Part shown: piece by piece, positions 16,900 to 25,819 of the stretch
Position numbering within the stretch: the first letter of the stretch is position 1
Layout of the letters: every line of letters begins with the position of its first letter
Assembly: GCF_020982545.1 (NCBI RefSeq)
Contig: NZ_JAJKLK010000003.1
Location: 1,116,001-1,180,000, forward strand
Direction of reading: 5' to 3'
Source: Streptomyces sp. MNU76
Lineage (GTDB): Bacteria > Actinomycetota > Actinomycetes > Streptomycetales > Streptomycetaceae
Length of the DNA stretch: 64,000 nt
Program-made: the position numbers and the translations under genes
Notes under the pieces: model-generated
Database searches by the model: none
Seen by the model: only the letters and a program-made list of their open reading frames with translations
Told to the model about the DNA's origin: nothing

Positions 16900-18327
16900 C
16901 TAGGAGCCCGCTCCCAGCACCGTTCTTCGCTCATCCTCCGTCAGGGGTGGTTCCGTCAAAGGGGGGTTGACCGAGCCGCGCAGCACCGCGAGGACGACCT
17001 CCGGCCGGACCAGGGCGCCGATCGGCGCGGTGAGGGTGATCACGCCGAGGTACGCCCGGAAGACCAGGGGCCGGCCGAGCGCGGTCCGCATCAGCCGCTC
17101 CACGTAACGCCCGAAGAGCCTCTGCGCCGCGTTCGGCCGTTTGCCGATGGCCTCCGGGTACCGGATGTCCGTGCCGGTGGCCAGCTCCCAGGCCAGGCCC
17201 ACCGGCTTCGCCACCGCCTTCTGCACCCGGCGCGCCAGCCCCGGCGCCGTGAGACCGAGCGCGGCGACCCGTTCCCGCAGTACGAGAGCGCTCTGCGCGG
17301 CGACGGACATGCCGTGGCCGTAGATCGGGTTGTACGTGGCGACCGAGTCGCCGATCGCGACGAAACCGTCGGGCCAGCCGGACACCTTCTCGAAGAAGCG
17401 GCGCCGGTTGATCGTGCTGCGGGTGACCACGACGTCCGTCAGGGGCTCGGCGCGGGAGATCAGCTCGCCCACGACGGGGTGCCGGACGTCGTCCCGGGCG
17501 AACGGCTCGAACTCCTCGGACCGCGCCGTCGGTTGACCGCCTCGGGTGCCCGACAGCGTCACCAGCCACCGCCCGCCCTCGATGGGCACGAGCGTCGCGC
17601 TCCGCCCCGGCACCGGCTGCGACCCGTCCGGCTGCACATTGACCACCGGGTACTCCTCGGTGCCCGCCGGCGCCCGGAAGACCCGGCTCGCGTACACGAG
17701 ACCGGAGTCGACCTCGTCCATCGGCGCGGGCGCGACCCCGAGCGCGTCGAGCCAGGCCGTGCCCCGCGAACCGCGCCCGGCGGCGTCCACCACCAGATCG
17801 GCGGTGAGGACCCGGTCCTCGCCGTCGGCGGAGGAGAGCCGGATGCCCGTCACCCGGGAGGCGTCGCCCGCCAGGCCCACGATCTCGGTGCGGTCCAGCA
17901 CGGTCACACGGGGGTCGGCCACGAGCCGTGCGCGGACGACCGACTCCAGCAGATCGCGGCTGCACGCGATCATGAACTCCATCTCCGGCCAGCGGCGCAC
18001 CCAACCCTGCGGAGACAGGCCCACCAGCCCGGTCGGCAGCGGGATGCGCCGGGCACCCGCGGCCAGCCAGGCGTCGGTGACACCCGGCAGCAGCTCCTCC
18101 ATCGCCCGGGCCCCGCCCGACCAGAGCAGATGGGCGTGCCGGGCCTGGGGCACGCCCTTGCGGGGTTCGGGTCCCTCGGTCAGTGCGTCGCGTTCGACGA
18201 CGGTGACCTCGGCGTGGTCACGCAGCGCGGCGGCGGCCAGCAGACCGGCCAGGCCCGCGCCGACGACGACGGCACGCCGGGGAGTCGTGGCCGCGCCGTC
18301 GCGCGGGCCGCTAAGGGGTTCGCTCAT
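16900..18327 (-). CDS. FAD-dependent mono-oxygenase / geranylgeranyl-reductase-like oxidoreductase
   Basis: The 475-residue product has the Rossmann dinucleotide motif VVVGAGLAGLLAAAAL with ERDAL at the second strand, the mid-sequence DLVVDAAGRGSRG, and the FAD ribityl motif GFVAIGDSVATYNPIYGHGM. This is the layout of aromatic hydroxylase-type flavoproteins acting on prenyl or polyketide substrates. It is the last enzyme of a cassette with XRE, ImmA-like and membrane-protein genes, and overlaps the membrane-protein gene by 17 bases. Convergent with an isoprenoid synthase 600 bp away, it may oxidise a prenylated product; this is inference. Confidence 0.85.
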   Translation of the reverse strand: MSEPLSGPRDGAATTPRRAVVVGAGLAGLLAAAALRDHAEVTVVERDALTEGPEPRKGVPQARHAHLLWSGGARAMEELLPGVTDAWLAAGARRIPLPTGLVGLSPQGWVRRWPEMEFMIACSRDLLESVVRARLVADPRVTVLDRTEIVGLAGDASRVTGIRLSSADGEDRVLTADLVVDAAGRGSRGTAWLDALGVAPAPMDEVDSGLVYASRVFRAPAGTEEYPVVNVQPDGSQPVPGRSATLVPIEGGRWLVTLSGTRGGQPTARSEEFEPFARDDVRHPVVGELISRAEPLTDVVVTRSTINRRRFFEKVSGWPDGFVAIGDSVATYNPIYGHGMSVAAQSALVLRERVAALGLTAPGLARRVQKAVAKPVGLAWELATGTDIRYPEAIGKRPNAAQRLFGRYVERLMRTALGRPLVFRAYLGVITLTAPIGALVRPEVVLAVLRGSVNPPLTEPPLTEDERRTVLGAGS

Positions 18328-19519
18328 GGAAGTCGCTTCCTGACCTGGTCGCGGCGGCCCATTCGCGGGCGGCCGCTACGACGGGTGACTGACGCAGGGC
18401 GATGGACATCCGCACGAGGTCACGGGGGTTCTCGGCCGGCGGGGCCGGGGCGTCGGCCGGGGCCGAGCTGATGACCCGGCCCTCCGGATCGTCCGCCTTC
18501 GCCCGCACCGCCGCCGTCACCATCGCCGCGTCGGCCTCGGCCCGCGCCTGGACGGGCTCCGAACCCGACGCGACGGCCGCGTCGTACGCCTTGGCCCGCA
18601 CTTCGGCGTCGAAGTACGGGTACAGGCTGAGCATGCCGTCGTGGATGTCGGACTCGCGCTGTGTCATCTGGAGCCGGGCCGGCGCCCACCAGGAGATCCG
18701 CACCTCGTGGCTCGCCTGGGCCCAGACGGGGCGCAACTCCCGCCACAGCGGGCCGAGCCGGCGGTACATGGACCAGATGGTCCAGGAGTCCCCGAGGCGT
18801 TCCCCGGCCAGCGGCAGACAGAAGCCGACCGCGCAGACCTGCGCGCCGACGGACGACAGCACGGGCGCCACGTACGTGCTCAGATAGTCCAGGTCGCCGC
18901 CCTGCCAGCGGGCCACCACGGCGATCAGCTTGACCGCCGCGAACGGGACGTTGAGCAGGAAACCGAACGCGATGATCAGCAGCCCCGCACGCAGCCAGCC
19001 GCGCACCTGGAGCGCCCAGCGCCAGCACATCACGTTCATCGCGAGCCCCGCGACCATGAACCCGGTCAGGTACAGCACGATCATCTCGCGCAGGAACGGG
19101 GCGCCCGCGTAGTACGTGTCGAAGTCCCGCACCCGCTCCACGGGGGCCTCGCCGAGCACGAACAGCACCACGATCGCCACGCACACCGCGCCGTACCCGG
19201 CGATCCAGCGGCGCGAGAGGCGCCGGGTCGTCTCCGGCGGGCCGCCACGCCAGTTGGTGATCAGTACCAGGCAGGAGCCGCTGAACGCGCTCAGCAGCAG
19301 ATAGACGACGGCGGCCGAGACGTTCGTGACGCCCGTGACGCGGTTCAGCTCGATGATCGTCGGCGGCGCGGCGAAGCAGAAGACCAGGGCGGCCAGAGTC
19401 ATCAGCGCGCACACGGACCTGATCAGGGGATCGCCCCAGTTCCGCAGCAGCGCGGGCGTCTTGAGGGCGAGGGCTATCGTCATCGCGATGGCCGGAATGT
19501 AGTAGCTGGACCCGTCCAT
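18311..19519 (-). CDS. MAB_1171c-type multi-spanning membrane protein
   Basis: The 402-residue product has about seven hydrophobic segments in its first 230 residues: YYIPAIAMTIALALK, SVCALMTLAALVFCFAA, AAVVYLLLSAFSGSCLVLI, AVCVAIVVLFVLGEA, IVLYLTGFMVAGLAMNVM, GLLIIAFGFLLNVPFAAVKLI and a later one near VLSSVGAQVCAVGFCL. A cytoplasmic tail of about 170 residues follows with WSMYRRLGPLWRELRPVWAQ and an Ala-rich end. This matches proteins annotated as MAB_1171c putative transporters, whose function is unknown. It lies between the ImmA-like gene and the flavoprotein and overlaps the latter. A sensor role for the XRE/ImmA pair is possible but unproven. Confidence 0.75.
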   Translation of the reverse strand: MDGSSYYIPAIAMTIALALKTPALLRNWGDPLIRSVCALMTLAALVFCFAAPPTIIELNRVTGVTNVSAAVVYLLLSAFSGSCLVLITNWRGGPPETTRRLSRRWIAGYGAVCVAIVVLFVLGEAPVERVRDFDTYYAGAPFLREMIVLYLTGFMVAGLAMNVMCWRWALQVRGWLRAGLLIIAFGFLLNVPFAAVKLIAVVARWQGGDLDYLSTYVAPVLSSVGAQVCAVGFCLPLAGERLGDSWTIWSMYRRLGPLWRELRPVWAQASHEVRISWWAPARLQMTQRESDIHDGMLSLYPYFDAEVRAKAYDAAVASGSEPVQARAEADAAMVTAAVRAKADDPEGRVISSAPADAPAPPAENPRDLVRMSIALRQSPVVAAAREWAAATRSGSDFHERTP

Positions 19520-19564
19520 GTCTTCGGAATTCTCGGCGTCTCGGCGTCTGGGCGTCCGTGCCGC

Positions 19565-20113
19565 TCAGCCCTGCGGCCCGCGGTAGCCGAGCGAGGCCCC
19601 GATGCGGCCGGCCAGGTGGTCCCGGCGCACCGGCCCGCGCAGCGCCGAACCGGCCAGCCACATACGGCACTTGCTGGCCAGCAACAGTCCGAAGCTCTCC
19701 GCGTCCTGCTCGTCGGACAGGTCGAACCGGGTCCGGGCGACGACCCTCAGCACGGTCTCCTCGAGATCGGCGCCCTGGCTCAATAAGCGCGCGGCGACGG
19801 CGGCGCCGTCCACGTGCTGTCCGCAGTGCCCGGCCTGCATGTGCCACAGTTCGTGACCGAGGATCACCAACTGGTGGTCGGGCGCGGTGCGTTCCTCGAT
19901 GACGACCAGGTCCTGCTCGGCCATGTCCAGCCACAGCCCACTCGCCGTACCGGGCGGGAAGGCGGCGGTGCGGTAGTGGACGGGGCGGCCGCGGCGTCTG
20001 CTCATGGCGTCGCACAGGGCGCTGTAGAGATCGGCGGGGTCCGCCGGTGCCGACAGGGTGATTTCGCCGACCAACTCGCCGCACAGACGGCGCATTTCCC
20101 TTCCGATGCTCAC
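19565..20113 (-). CDS. ImmA/IrrE-type zinc metallopeptidase
   Basis: The 182-residue product is read from GTG 20113 behind GGGGGAG. It contains LVILGHELWHMQAGHC, the HExxH zinc motif with a downstream Glu/His-rich helix, and EQDAESFGLLLASK, the usual third-ligand helix. These proteins cleave or switch a partner XRE repressor, as ImmA does for ImmR and IrrE for DdrO. Its gene follows an XRE gene by 13 nt, the classical pairing. It is often labelled a toxin component, but a regulatory protease fits the motifs better. Confidence 0.85.
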   Translation of the reverse strand: MSIGREMRRLCGELVGEITLSAPADPADLYSALCDAMSRRRGRPVHYRTAAFPPGTASGLWLDMAEQDLVVIEERTAPDHQLVILGHELWHMQAGHCGQHVDGAAVAARLLSQGADLEETVLRVVARTRFDLSDEQDAESFGLLLASKCRMWLAGSALRGPVRRDHLAGRIGASLGYRGPQG

Positions 20114-20126
20114 AGATCTCCCCCGG

Positions 20127-20783
20127 TCAGGACTCGGGCCGCTTGACGCTCTCCAGCAGCATGTCCAACCATTCCGCGACCTTGTCGCGGTGCTGGTCGG
20201 TGGGCAGCTGCGCCGCCCGCCAGGCGATGGAACGCACACCGTGGTTCTGGAGCAGCCGCTGCAACGGGTCGTCCGCGGCCTCGGCCGCCGCGCGCTCGCG
20301 GTCGGCGAGTTGCTGGAGGAGCTCCTGCTCGGTCCGCATCAGGGCGCTCGCCAGCGCCTCGGGATCCTCGGCGGTCAGGAAGCCGGCGTGGACCCTGAAG
20401 AAGCGCTGGATGGCGTCGCAGTGCTCCATCGTGGGACGCCGATCGCCGTTGATCAGGGCACCCGCCTGCTGGCGCGACATGCCCGCGCCGTCGGCGATCT
20501 CCTGCTGGGTGTACTTGCGGCCGTTGGGCTTGAGCCGGGTGCGTCGCAGCAGGTCGAGGCGTTGCAGAAAGCGGGCCTGGACGTCCGGCTCACCGGCGCG
20601 CCGACCGCTCAGCAGGGCCTTCACGACCGCCTCCGGCACACCCGAGGCCACCGAGAGCCGCCGGGTGTCGAAGACCTCCGCGTGCCCCACGCGCAACTTG
20701 TCCGCCAGCGCGGTGACACGGGCCACGACGGCCGGCAGCAGAACCGTCGCCGCGGCGTCCGGAACCTCGAAGCCATCCGTCAC
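20127..20783 (-). CDS. XRE-family transcriptional regulator
   Basis: The 218-residue product is read from GTG 20783 with AGGAGAT upstream. The DNA-binding helix-turn-helix is central: RKYTQQEIADGAGMSRQQAGALINGDRRPT. The N-terminal half contains LSVASGVPEAVVKALLSGRR, a second degenerate HTH-like segment, and the C-terminal half is helical (TEQELLQQLADRERAAAEAA). It leads an apparent operon with the ImmA-like peptidase, membrane protein and flavoprotein, and is divergent from the MmyB-domain gene at 21058. It is the probable repressor of the cassette. Confidence 0.88.
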   Translation of the reverse strand: MTDGFEVPDAAATVLLPAVVARVTALADKLRVGHAEVFDTRRLSVASGVPEAVVKALLSGRRAGEPDVQARFLQRLDLLRRTRLKPNGRKYTQQEIADGAGMSRQQAGALINGDRRPTMEHCDAIQRFFRVHAGFLTAEDPEALASALMRTEQELLQQLADRERAAAEAADDPLQRLLQNHGVRSIAWRAAQLPTDQHRDKVAEWLDMLLESVKRPES

Positions 20784-21057
20784 CGACAGATCTCCTACGT
20801 CTCTCTCAGGCCAATTTCGCGGTACTGCGGAATCCGTGGATCCAAGCCTGGCGCGAGACCCTGGTCCCGGCAAGTACACCGTGAACTGCGGGGAGACTAG
20901 CGGTTCGGTCGAACTCACATCCAGGTCTCGCCACAACTGTGGCGAGATTCAGCCGTCAACCGGCGCCGAATGCCACGATAGTTGACACGCCTCCGCCCGG
21001 GGCAGGAGGATCAAGGAGCCGTGTGAAGGCCGCATAGGCAAGAGGGGTGACCTCCCG

Positions 21058-21714
21058 ATGGCATATCAGGCAGGAGGGCAGCGGTCGGTACCGCGGCCCG
21101 TCCCCGACACGTCCGAAGCCCAGGAAGCGCAGGCGTATCTCCAGGACTACGCCGTACTGCTGGACTCCGTCCTGTTCCCGTCCGTCGTCCTCGACCACCG
21201 CTGGGACGTCGTCCTGAGCAACGCCGCGTTCCGCGCGCTCTTCACCGGAGTGGGGCCCCACCCGACGGCCCTGCCGGACGACAACTTCCTCCGCTTCGTG
21301 CTCTTCCACCCGGACGCCGCCACCGTTCTCGGTGACCACGAGTCCAGTTGGTGTCTGCCGATGCTCGCCCACTTCGCCGCCGCCGTGGAGCGCCACCCCC
21401 AGGACCGGGGCCTGCAGTCCATCCGCCGGGACATCGCCCAGGACCCCATCATGGACGCCGCCTACCGCCACGGCCTGCCGCACTGGCTCCGCACCGTCGG
21501 CCCCGGCGCCGTCCGGCACGACGGCGCCGTCCGGCCCCTGGTCCACCCGGACCCGCGGTGGGGCGCGACCCACTGCCGGGTCGTCGGAGAGAGCCCCGAC
21601 ACCCTCCACGACCTCGGCTACCACCGGATGACCCTCGTCCTGCACGAGGTGAACCGTCCGACCGACCACGCCCGCAGGGCCCGCCGCCCCGCCGACCCGC
21701 ATCGACCCACCTGA
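21058..21714 (+). CDS. MmyB-type ligand-binding domain protein lacking an HTH
   Basis: The 218-residue product resembles the sensor half of MmyB-like XRE regulators: LLDSVLFPSVVLDHRWDVV, LSNAAFRALFTGVG, NFLRFVLFHPDAATVL and MLAHFAAAVERHPQDRGLQ. No helix-turn-helix precedes it; the first 20 residues are a short polar leader. The start ATG follows GAGGGGTGACCTCCCG. The gene is divergent from the XRE regulator that heads the 16.9-20.8 kb cassette. The 273-bp gap holds both promoters. It could sense a small hydrophobic ligand or act as a PAS-like adaptor for that XRE protein; this is inference. Confidence 0.75.
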   Translation: MAYQAGGQRSVPRPVPDTSEAQEAQAYLQDYAVLLDSVLFPSVVLDHRWDVVLSNAAFRALFTGVGPHPTALPDDNFLRFVLFHPDAATVLGDHESSWCLPMLAHFAAAVERHPQDRGLQSIRRDIAQDPIMDAAYRHGLPHWLRTVGPGAVRHDGAVRPLVHPDPRWGATHCRVVGESPDTLHDLGYHRMTLVLHEVNRPTDHARRARRPADPHRPT

Positions 21715-21792
21715 GCGTGGTGCCCTCCCCGGAGAGGTGAGCCGCACCCCCTCCGGCGCCGCCGGCGTTCAGGTCGCCGACGGCGCCGGAGG

Positions 21793-22587
21793 TCAATCCT
21801 TCTCCAGCGCGGTCCCCCGTTTGGCCGCCTGGATCTGCTCGTACACATGGGTGCGCAGTTCCGCGAAGCGCGGGGCCACGCGGGTGTGCAACTGGTCACG
21901 CTCGGCGGGGAGATCGACCTTCAGCTGCTCCTGGACGACCGTGGGGGAGGCGGACAGGATCAGGACACGTTCGCCCAGGTAGACGGCCTCGTCGATGTCG
22001 TGGGTGACGAAGAGGATCGTGATCCCGCGCTTCCGCCACAGACCCCGCACGAGATCCTCCAGGTCGGCGCGGGTCTGGGCGTCGACCGCCGCGAACGGCT
22101 CGTCCATCAACAGGACGTCCGGCTCGTACGCCAGCGCGCGGGCGATGGCGACCCGCTGCTGCATCCCGCCGGACAACTGCCACGGGTACGCCCCGGCGGC
22201 GTCGGACAGACCGACCGAGGCGAGCGCGTCCTCGACCAGACCCCACCGCCGCTCCCGGATCAACTTCTTCTGCTTGAGCGGAAGTTCGACATTGTCGCGG
22301 ACCCGCATCCAGGGGAAGAGGCTGCGCCCGTACTCCTGGAAGACGACCGCCATGCCCGGCGGCGGCCCCTCCACCGGCTCTCCCGCCAGGCGGACTTCAC
22401 CCGCCGTCGGCCTCAGCAGCCCCGCCACGCACTTCAGCAGGGTCGTCTTGCCGCAGCCCGACGGGCCCACCAGACACACCAGTTCGCCGGCGTCGACGGT
22501 GAAGGTGAGGTCCCGCACCGCCTCCACGCGGCGCCCGGAACCCTCGTAGACCTTCTTCAGGCCCGCTACGTCAAGCAAGGCGTGCAT
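21793..22587 (-). CDS. ABC transporter ATPase (nitrate/sulfonate/taurine type)
   Basis: The 264-residue product has Walker A VGPSGCGKTTLL, signature LSGGMQQRVAIARAL, Walker B DVLLMDEPFAAVD and switch His in VTHDIDEAV. Q-loop and spacing match SsuB/TauB-like ATPases. I chose ATG 22587 with GAAGGAG upstream. It is last in the operon binding protein - permease - permease - ATPase and energises that importer. Confidence 0.93.
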   Translation of the reverse strand: MHALLDVAGLKKVYEGSGRRVEAVRDLTFTVDAGELVCLVGPSGCGKTTLLKCVAGLLRPTAGEVRLAGEPVEGPPPGMAVVFQEYGRSLFPWMRVRDNVELPLKQKKLIRERRWGLVEDALASVGLSDAAGAYPWQLSGGMQQRVAIARALAYEPDVLLMDEPFAAVDAQTRADLEDLVRGLWRKRGITILFVTHDIDEAVYLGERVLILSASPTVVQEQLKVDLPAERDQLHTRVAPRFAELRTHVYEQIQAAKRGTALEKD

Positions 22588-22613
22588 CGCCCGCTGCTCC
22601 TTCTCGAGTTTCA

Positions 22614-23390
22614 CTACGACCGCCGGGAGGACGCGCGCTGACCGTGGTACCAGCCGAGCACGCGCCGCTCGACCAGCCGGAAGACGACGGACAGCAGGAA
22701 CCCCAGCAGGCCGAGGACGAGAATGCCGGTCCACATGTCGGGGATGGCGAAACCGCGCTGGAACTGGACGATGGTGTAGCCCAGTCCGTTGCTGGCCGCG
22801 GTCATCTCGCTGATGACCATGAGGATGATGCCGATGGACAGCGCCTGGCGCAGCCCGGCGAAGATCTGCGGGCTCGCCGAGCGCAGCACGACGTTCCGCA
22901 GCCGCGCCGCGCCCGTGATGCCGTACGACCTGGCCGTCTCGGACATCACGGAGTCCACAGCGCGGACGCCCTCGACCGTGTTGAGCAGGATCGGCCAGAC
23001 ACAGCCGCTCGCGATCACGGCGATCTTCATCGTGTCGCCGATGCCCGCGAACAGCATGATGACCGGGACGAGGACGGGCGGCGGCACCGCCCGCAGGAAC
23101 TCCAGGACCGGTTCGCAGACCGCCCGCACCCGCTGGTGGGTGCCGATGACCGTGCCGAGCGCCACACCGACGACCGCCGCCAGGGCGTACCCGGCGGTCA
23201 GGCGCAGCAGGCTGGGCAGGACGTCGGCGCGCAGCCGCTCGGCCGTCCAGACGTCCGGGAAGGTGGCGAGGATCGTGCGCAGCGGCGGCCAGTACACATC
23301 GGTGCTGCCCGCCGACGCGAACCACCAGACCGTGACCAGGACGAGGGGGAGGGCGACGACGAACAGCGGTCGCAGCAGTGCACGGCTCAC
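22614..23390 (-). CDS. ABC transporter permease (SsuC/TauC type), second
   Basis: This 258-residue membrane protein starts at GTG 23390 inside the stop of the preceding permease (GTGA). Hydrophobic segments run from LFVVALPLVLVTVWWFA to IPDMWTGILVLGLLGFLLSVV. The cytoplasmic coupling loop reads SVMSETARSYGITGAARLRN. It pairs with the other permease as a heterodimeric channel. It ends with TAG 27 nt before the ATPase start. Confidence 0.92.
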   Translation of the reverse strand: MSRALLRPLFVVALPLVLVTVWWFASAGSTDVYWPPLRTILATFPDVWTAERLRADVLPSLLRLTAGYALAAVVGVALGTVIGTHQRVRAVCEPVLEFLRAVPPPVLVPVIMLFAGIGDTMKIAVIASGCVWPILLNTVEGVRAVDSVMSETARSYGITGAARLRNVVLRSASPQIFAGLRQALSIGIILMVISEMTAASNGLGYTIVQFQRGFAIPDMWTGILVLGLLGFLLSVVFRLVERRVLGWYHGQRASSRRS

Positions 23391-24160
23391 GCCGCCACCT
23401 CCCCGCGCACCGACTGGTGCCAGGCCAGCGCCCGCCGCTCCACCGTCCGCGCCCCCACGTTGATGAGCAGCCCCAGCAGCCCGGTGACCACCACCAGGGC
23501 GTACATCTCCGGCACCGCCTGCGAGGTCTGCGCGACCGCGATGCGCTGCCCCAACCCCGGCGCTCCGATGACCAGTTCGGCGGTCACGGCCAGGATGAGC
23601 GCCACCGCCGCGGCCAGCCTGACGCCGGTCATGACGTACGGCAGGGCGGTGGGCCACAGCACATGGCGGATCCGCGCCCACGTACCGAGGCCGTAGGAGC
23701 GGGCGGTCTCCTCGGCGACCGGGTCGACGTCCTGGACGCCGTACAGGGTCTGGATCAGGACCTGCCAGAAGGACGCGTAGACCACCAGCACCAGCACCGA
23801 CCGCAGTTCGCTGCCGTACAGCAGGACCGCCAGCGGGATCAGCGCGACCGAGGGGATCGGGCGCAGGAACTCGATCGTGGAGGATGTCGCCTCGCGCAGA
23901 TACGGCACGACGGCGATGACGATCCCCACCAGGATCCCGGCGGTGACGGCGATCAGCAGCCCGACCGCCCAGCCGGTGAGGGTGTCGCCGAGCGCCGTCC
24001 AGAACGCCTCGTCGGCGAACTCGGTGCCGAGGGCGCCGGCGACCCGGCTGACCGGCGGGAAGTAGGCGTCCCTGACGACGCCGACCCGGGGGACCGCCTC
24101 CCACAGCACGAGGAACCCCACGAGGCCGGCCGCGCCCAGCGCGGTGTTGCCCGTCCTCAC
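23387..24160 (-). CDS. ABC transporter permease (SsuC/TauC type), first
   Basis: The 257-residue product starts with GTG within the binding-protein stop (GTGA). It has about six hydrophobic segments, including LGAAGLVGFLVLWEA and ALIPLAVLLYGSELRSVLVLV. The coupling loop is DPVAEETARSYGLGTWARIR. Members import sulfonates, nitrate, taurine, pyrimidines or phthalate-like aromatics. The adjacent Rieske system makes an aromatic acid plausible here. Confidence 0.92.
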   Translation of the reverse strand: MRTGNTALGAAGLVGFLVLWEAVPRVGVVRDAYFPPVSRVAGALGTEFADEAFWTALGDTLTGWAVGLLIAVTAGILVGIVIAVVPYLREATSSTIEFLRPIPSVALIPLAVLLYGSELRSVLVLVVYASFWQVLIQTLYGVQDVDPVAEETARSYGLGTWARIRHVLWPTALPYVMTGVRLAAAVALILAVTAELVIGAPGLGQRIAVAQTSQAVPEMYALVVVTGLLGLLINVGARTVERRALAWHQSVRGEVAA

Positions 24161-25125
24161 GGAAGCAGCTTGTCCAGGTCCGGGGCCTTGTCGAACAGGC
24201 CGTCCTGCACGCCCAGTTCGGCCAGCCGCTCGATGGAGGGGCGGTCGGGTTCCGCGGGGAAGTGGGGCAGGGTCAGCTTGTCCCGCAGGGCGCTCGGGAT
24301 CTTCGTGTACGTGGTGAGGATCTCGCGGACCTCGTCGGGGTGGCTGTCGGCGTACTCGAGGGACTCGACGGTCGCCTCCTGGAACTTCTTCACCAGCTCC
24401 GGGTTCTTCTGGGCGTACTGCTGGGAGGTGAAGTACATGGCCACGGTGAGGTTCGGGTCCACGTCGAAGAAGTTCGACGCGATGGACCGGCCGCCGGCCG
24501 CCTTGACGGTGGCCAGCGCGGGCTCCGGGGTGCAGGCCCCGTCGACCTGGCCCTTGTCGAGCGCGGCGGGCATCTGGTCGAAGGGCATCTCGACGAACTC
24601 GACCTTCGACGGGTCGCCGCCCGCCTTGCGGATCGACTCCCTGATGGAGGTGTCACAGATGTTGTTGAGCGTGTTGACCGCGACCTTCTTGCCCTCCAGT
24701 TGGTCGGGGGACTTGACGGGGCTGTCCTTCTTCACCGTGATGCCGCAGAAGTCGGCACCCTTCTCGGCAGTGGATGCCACACCGTTGGCCACGACCTTGA
24801 CAGGCACGTTCTTGGACTGGGCGACCAGCAATGACGTCGTGTTGCTGAACCCGAACTGGAACTGGCCGGAGATCACACCGGGCACGATCGCGGCCCCACC
24901 CTGAGCGGGCGTCAGCTCCAGCTTCAGGCCGCGCTCGGCGTAGAAGCCCTTCTTCTGGCCCAGGTAGACGGGAGCGACATCCAGGATGGGAATGATGCCG
25001 ACCTTGAGGGTGGTGGTACTGCCGGACGCGCCGGCCCCGCTCGACCCCGAGGAGTCGGACGAACCGCAGCCCGTGGCGGCCAGAAACAGAGCGCCGGCCG
25101 CGAGGCCGATGGGCAGACGACGCAT
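24157..25125 (-). CDS. NMT1/SsuA-type substrate-binding lipoprotein
   Basis: The 322-residue product has a short signal MRRLPIGLAAGALFLAATGC with the lipobox Cys at residue 20, then a Ser/Gly linker. The mature domain matches the NMT1/THI5-like periplasmic-binding fold: LKVGIIPILDVAPVYLGQKK, GFYAERGLKLELTPAQGG, VAVNTLNNICDTSIRESI and FDQMPAALDKGQVDGACTPE. It is the first gene of a four-gene importer. Upstream, 25126-25359 holds the promoter and no gene that I can support. Ligand unknown; the vanillate-type oxygenase next door suggests an aromatic acid. Confidence 0.92.
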   Translation of the reverse strand: MRRLPIGLAAGALFLAATGCGSSDSSGSSGAGASGSTTTLKVGIIPILDVAPVYLGQKKGFYAERGLKLELTPAQGGAAIVPGVISGQFQFGFSNTTSLLVAQSKNVPVKVVANGVASTAEKGADFCGITVKKDSPVKSPDQLEGKKVAVNTLNNICDTSIRESIRKAGGDPSKVEFVEMPFDQMPAALDKGQVDGACTPEPALATVKAAGGRSIASNFFDVDPNLTVAMYFTSQQYAQKNPELVKKFQEATVESLEYADSHPDEVREILTTYTKIPSALRDKLTLPHFPAEPDRPSIERLAELGVQDGLFDKAPDLDKLLP

Positions 25126-25359
25126 GGCTCCCCCTAGTGGGACAGTTGCTCGGCAACGTGTGCGTGGACCGCACGGCAGTGCACAGCGCGAACGTAGAGG
25201 GTCGGTGCGAGCGGGTCAATGCCCCCGCTGTGCAAGGTCGTTGACGTTTTTGCAAGAGTCCTGGCGTGCGCAGAGCGCACCACCGTGTGTATGAGGCGCA
25301 CCGCCGTGCGTACGGAGCGCACGTGCCGGGCGTCTCCGTGTGTCCGCCAGGAGGCGACG

Positions 25360-25745
25360 ATGCCCGGTCGAGACCGGTTGGGCGCGGCCCGCGAAGCGCA
25401 TGTCGTCCGGTCCTTCGAGCGGGGACTCGCGATCAACCGGGCCCTCGACGCGAAGCATCCCGCACCGACGCCTCACCTCCGCCGACCACTGTTCGGGCTG
25501 CCGTCAGCGGGCGATCCGGGACGCCGGGAACGGAGCCTGGGGGCACCCCCAGCGGTGGCTGGGGGAGTGCGGAGCCCCCTTTCCTCCGGAGAGAAGGTCT
25601 GGGGCTTCTCCGTCGCCCTCTGTCCGTCCCCACCTGGCCAGGGCGGGAGGGAACCGGCCTCCCGGGATCGGATCACGCGCGGGATGCGTGTCGCCGCCCC
25701 GGTGCGGGACCGGACGGTGAGGTGGCGGCCGCCGTGAGGTCGCCG
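25360..25745 (+). pseudogene. Internally deleted IclR-family regulator remnant (PcaR/PobR-like)
   Basis: A strong ribosome site AGGAGGCGACG precedes ATG 25360, and the first 38 residues read like an IclR/PobR start: AREAHVVRSFERGLAINRAL followed by DAKHPAPTPHLRRPL. The HTH core and most of the effector domain are missing, replaced by a G/C-rich hairpin repeat (25531-25576) and unrelated sequence. At 25683-25740 the text returns to IclR-like sequence, RGMRVAAPVRDR, then in another frame DGEVAAAVRS, matching the conserved C-terminal block. The gene is thus a deletion remnant. It lies between the ABC importer and vanAB and was probably their aromatic-responsive regulator. Confidence 0.65.
25531..25576. 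repeat. G/C-rich hairpin repeat inside the IclR remnant
   Basis: The sequence folds around TGGGGGCACCCCCA, with a further CTGGGGGA and flanking CGGAGCC repeats. It belongs to the dispersed Streptomyces-type intergenic hairpins, of which several other forms occur in this window. Its position inside the broken regulator marks where coding sequence was lost. Confidence 0.5.
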
Positions 25746-25819
25746 GGATCGAGGCGGACCCGTGTGTGACGGGGCGGCCGCGGGCCGGGCGCGAGCCCTG
25801 GCCCCCGGCTCCGGCGCCC

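Noticed and set aside
19565..20783. XRE/ImmA pair as a toxin-antitoxin module
   Set aside because: The HELWH peptidase motif and gene order fit the regulatory ImmR/ImmA type better; there is no toxin-fold evidence.
25219..25737. A 172-codon plus-strand frame as a new gene
   Set aside because: Only the piece from ATG 25360 has a ribosome site and family similarity; the remainder crosses a hairpin repeat, so it was called an IclR remnant instead.
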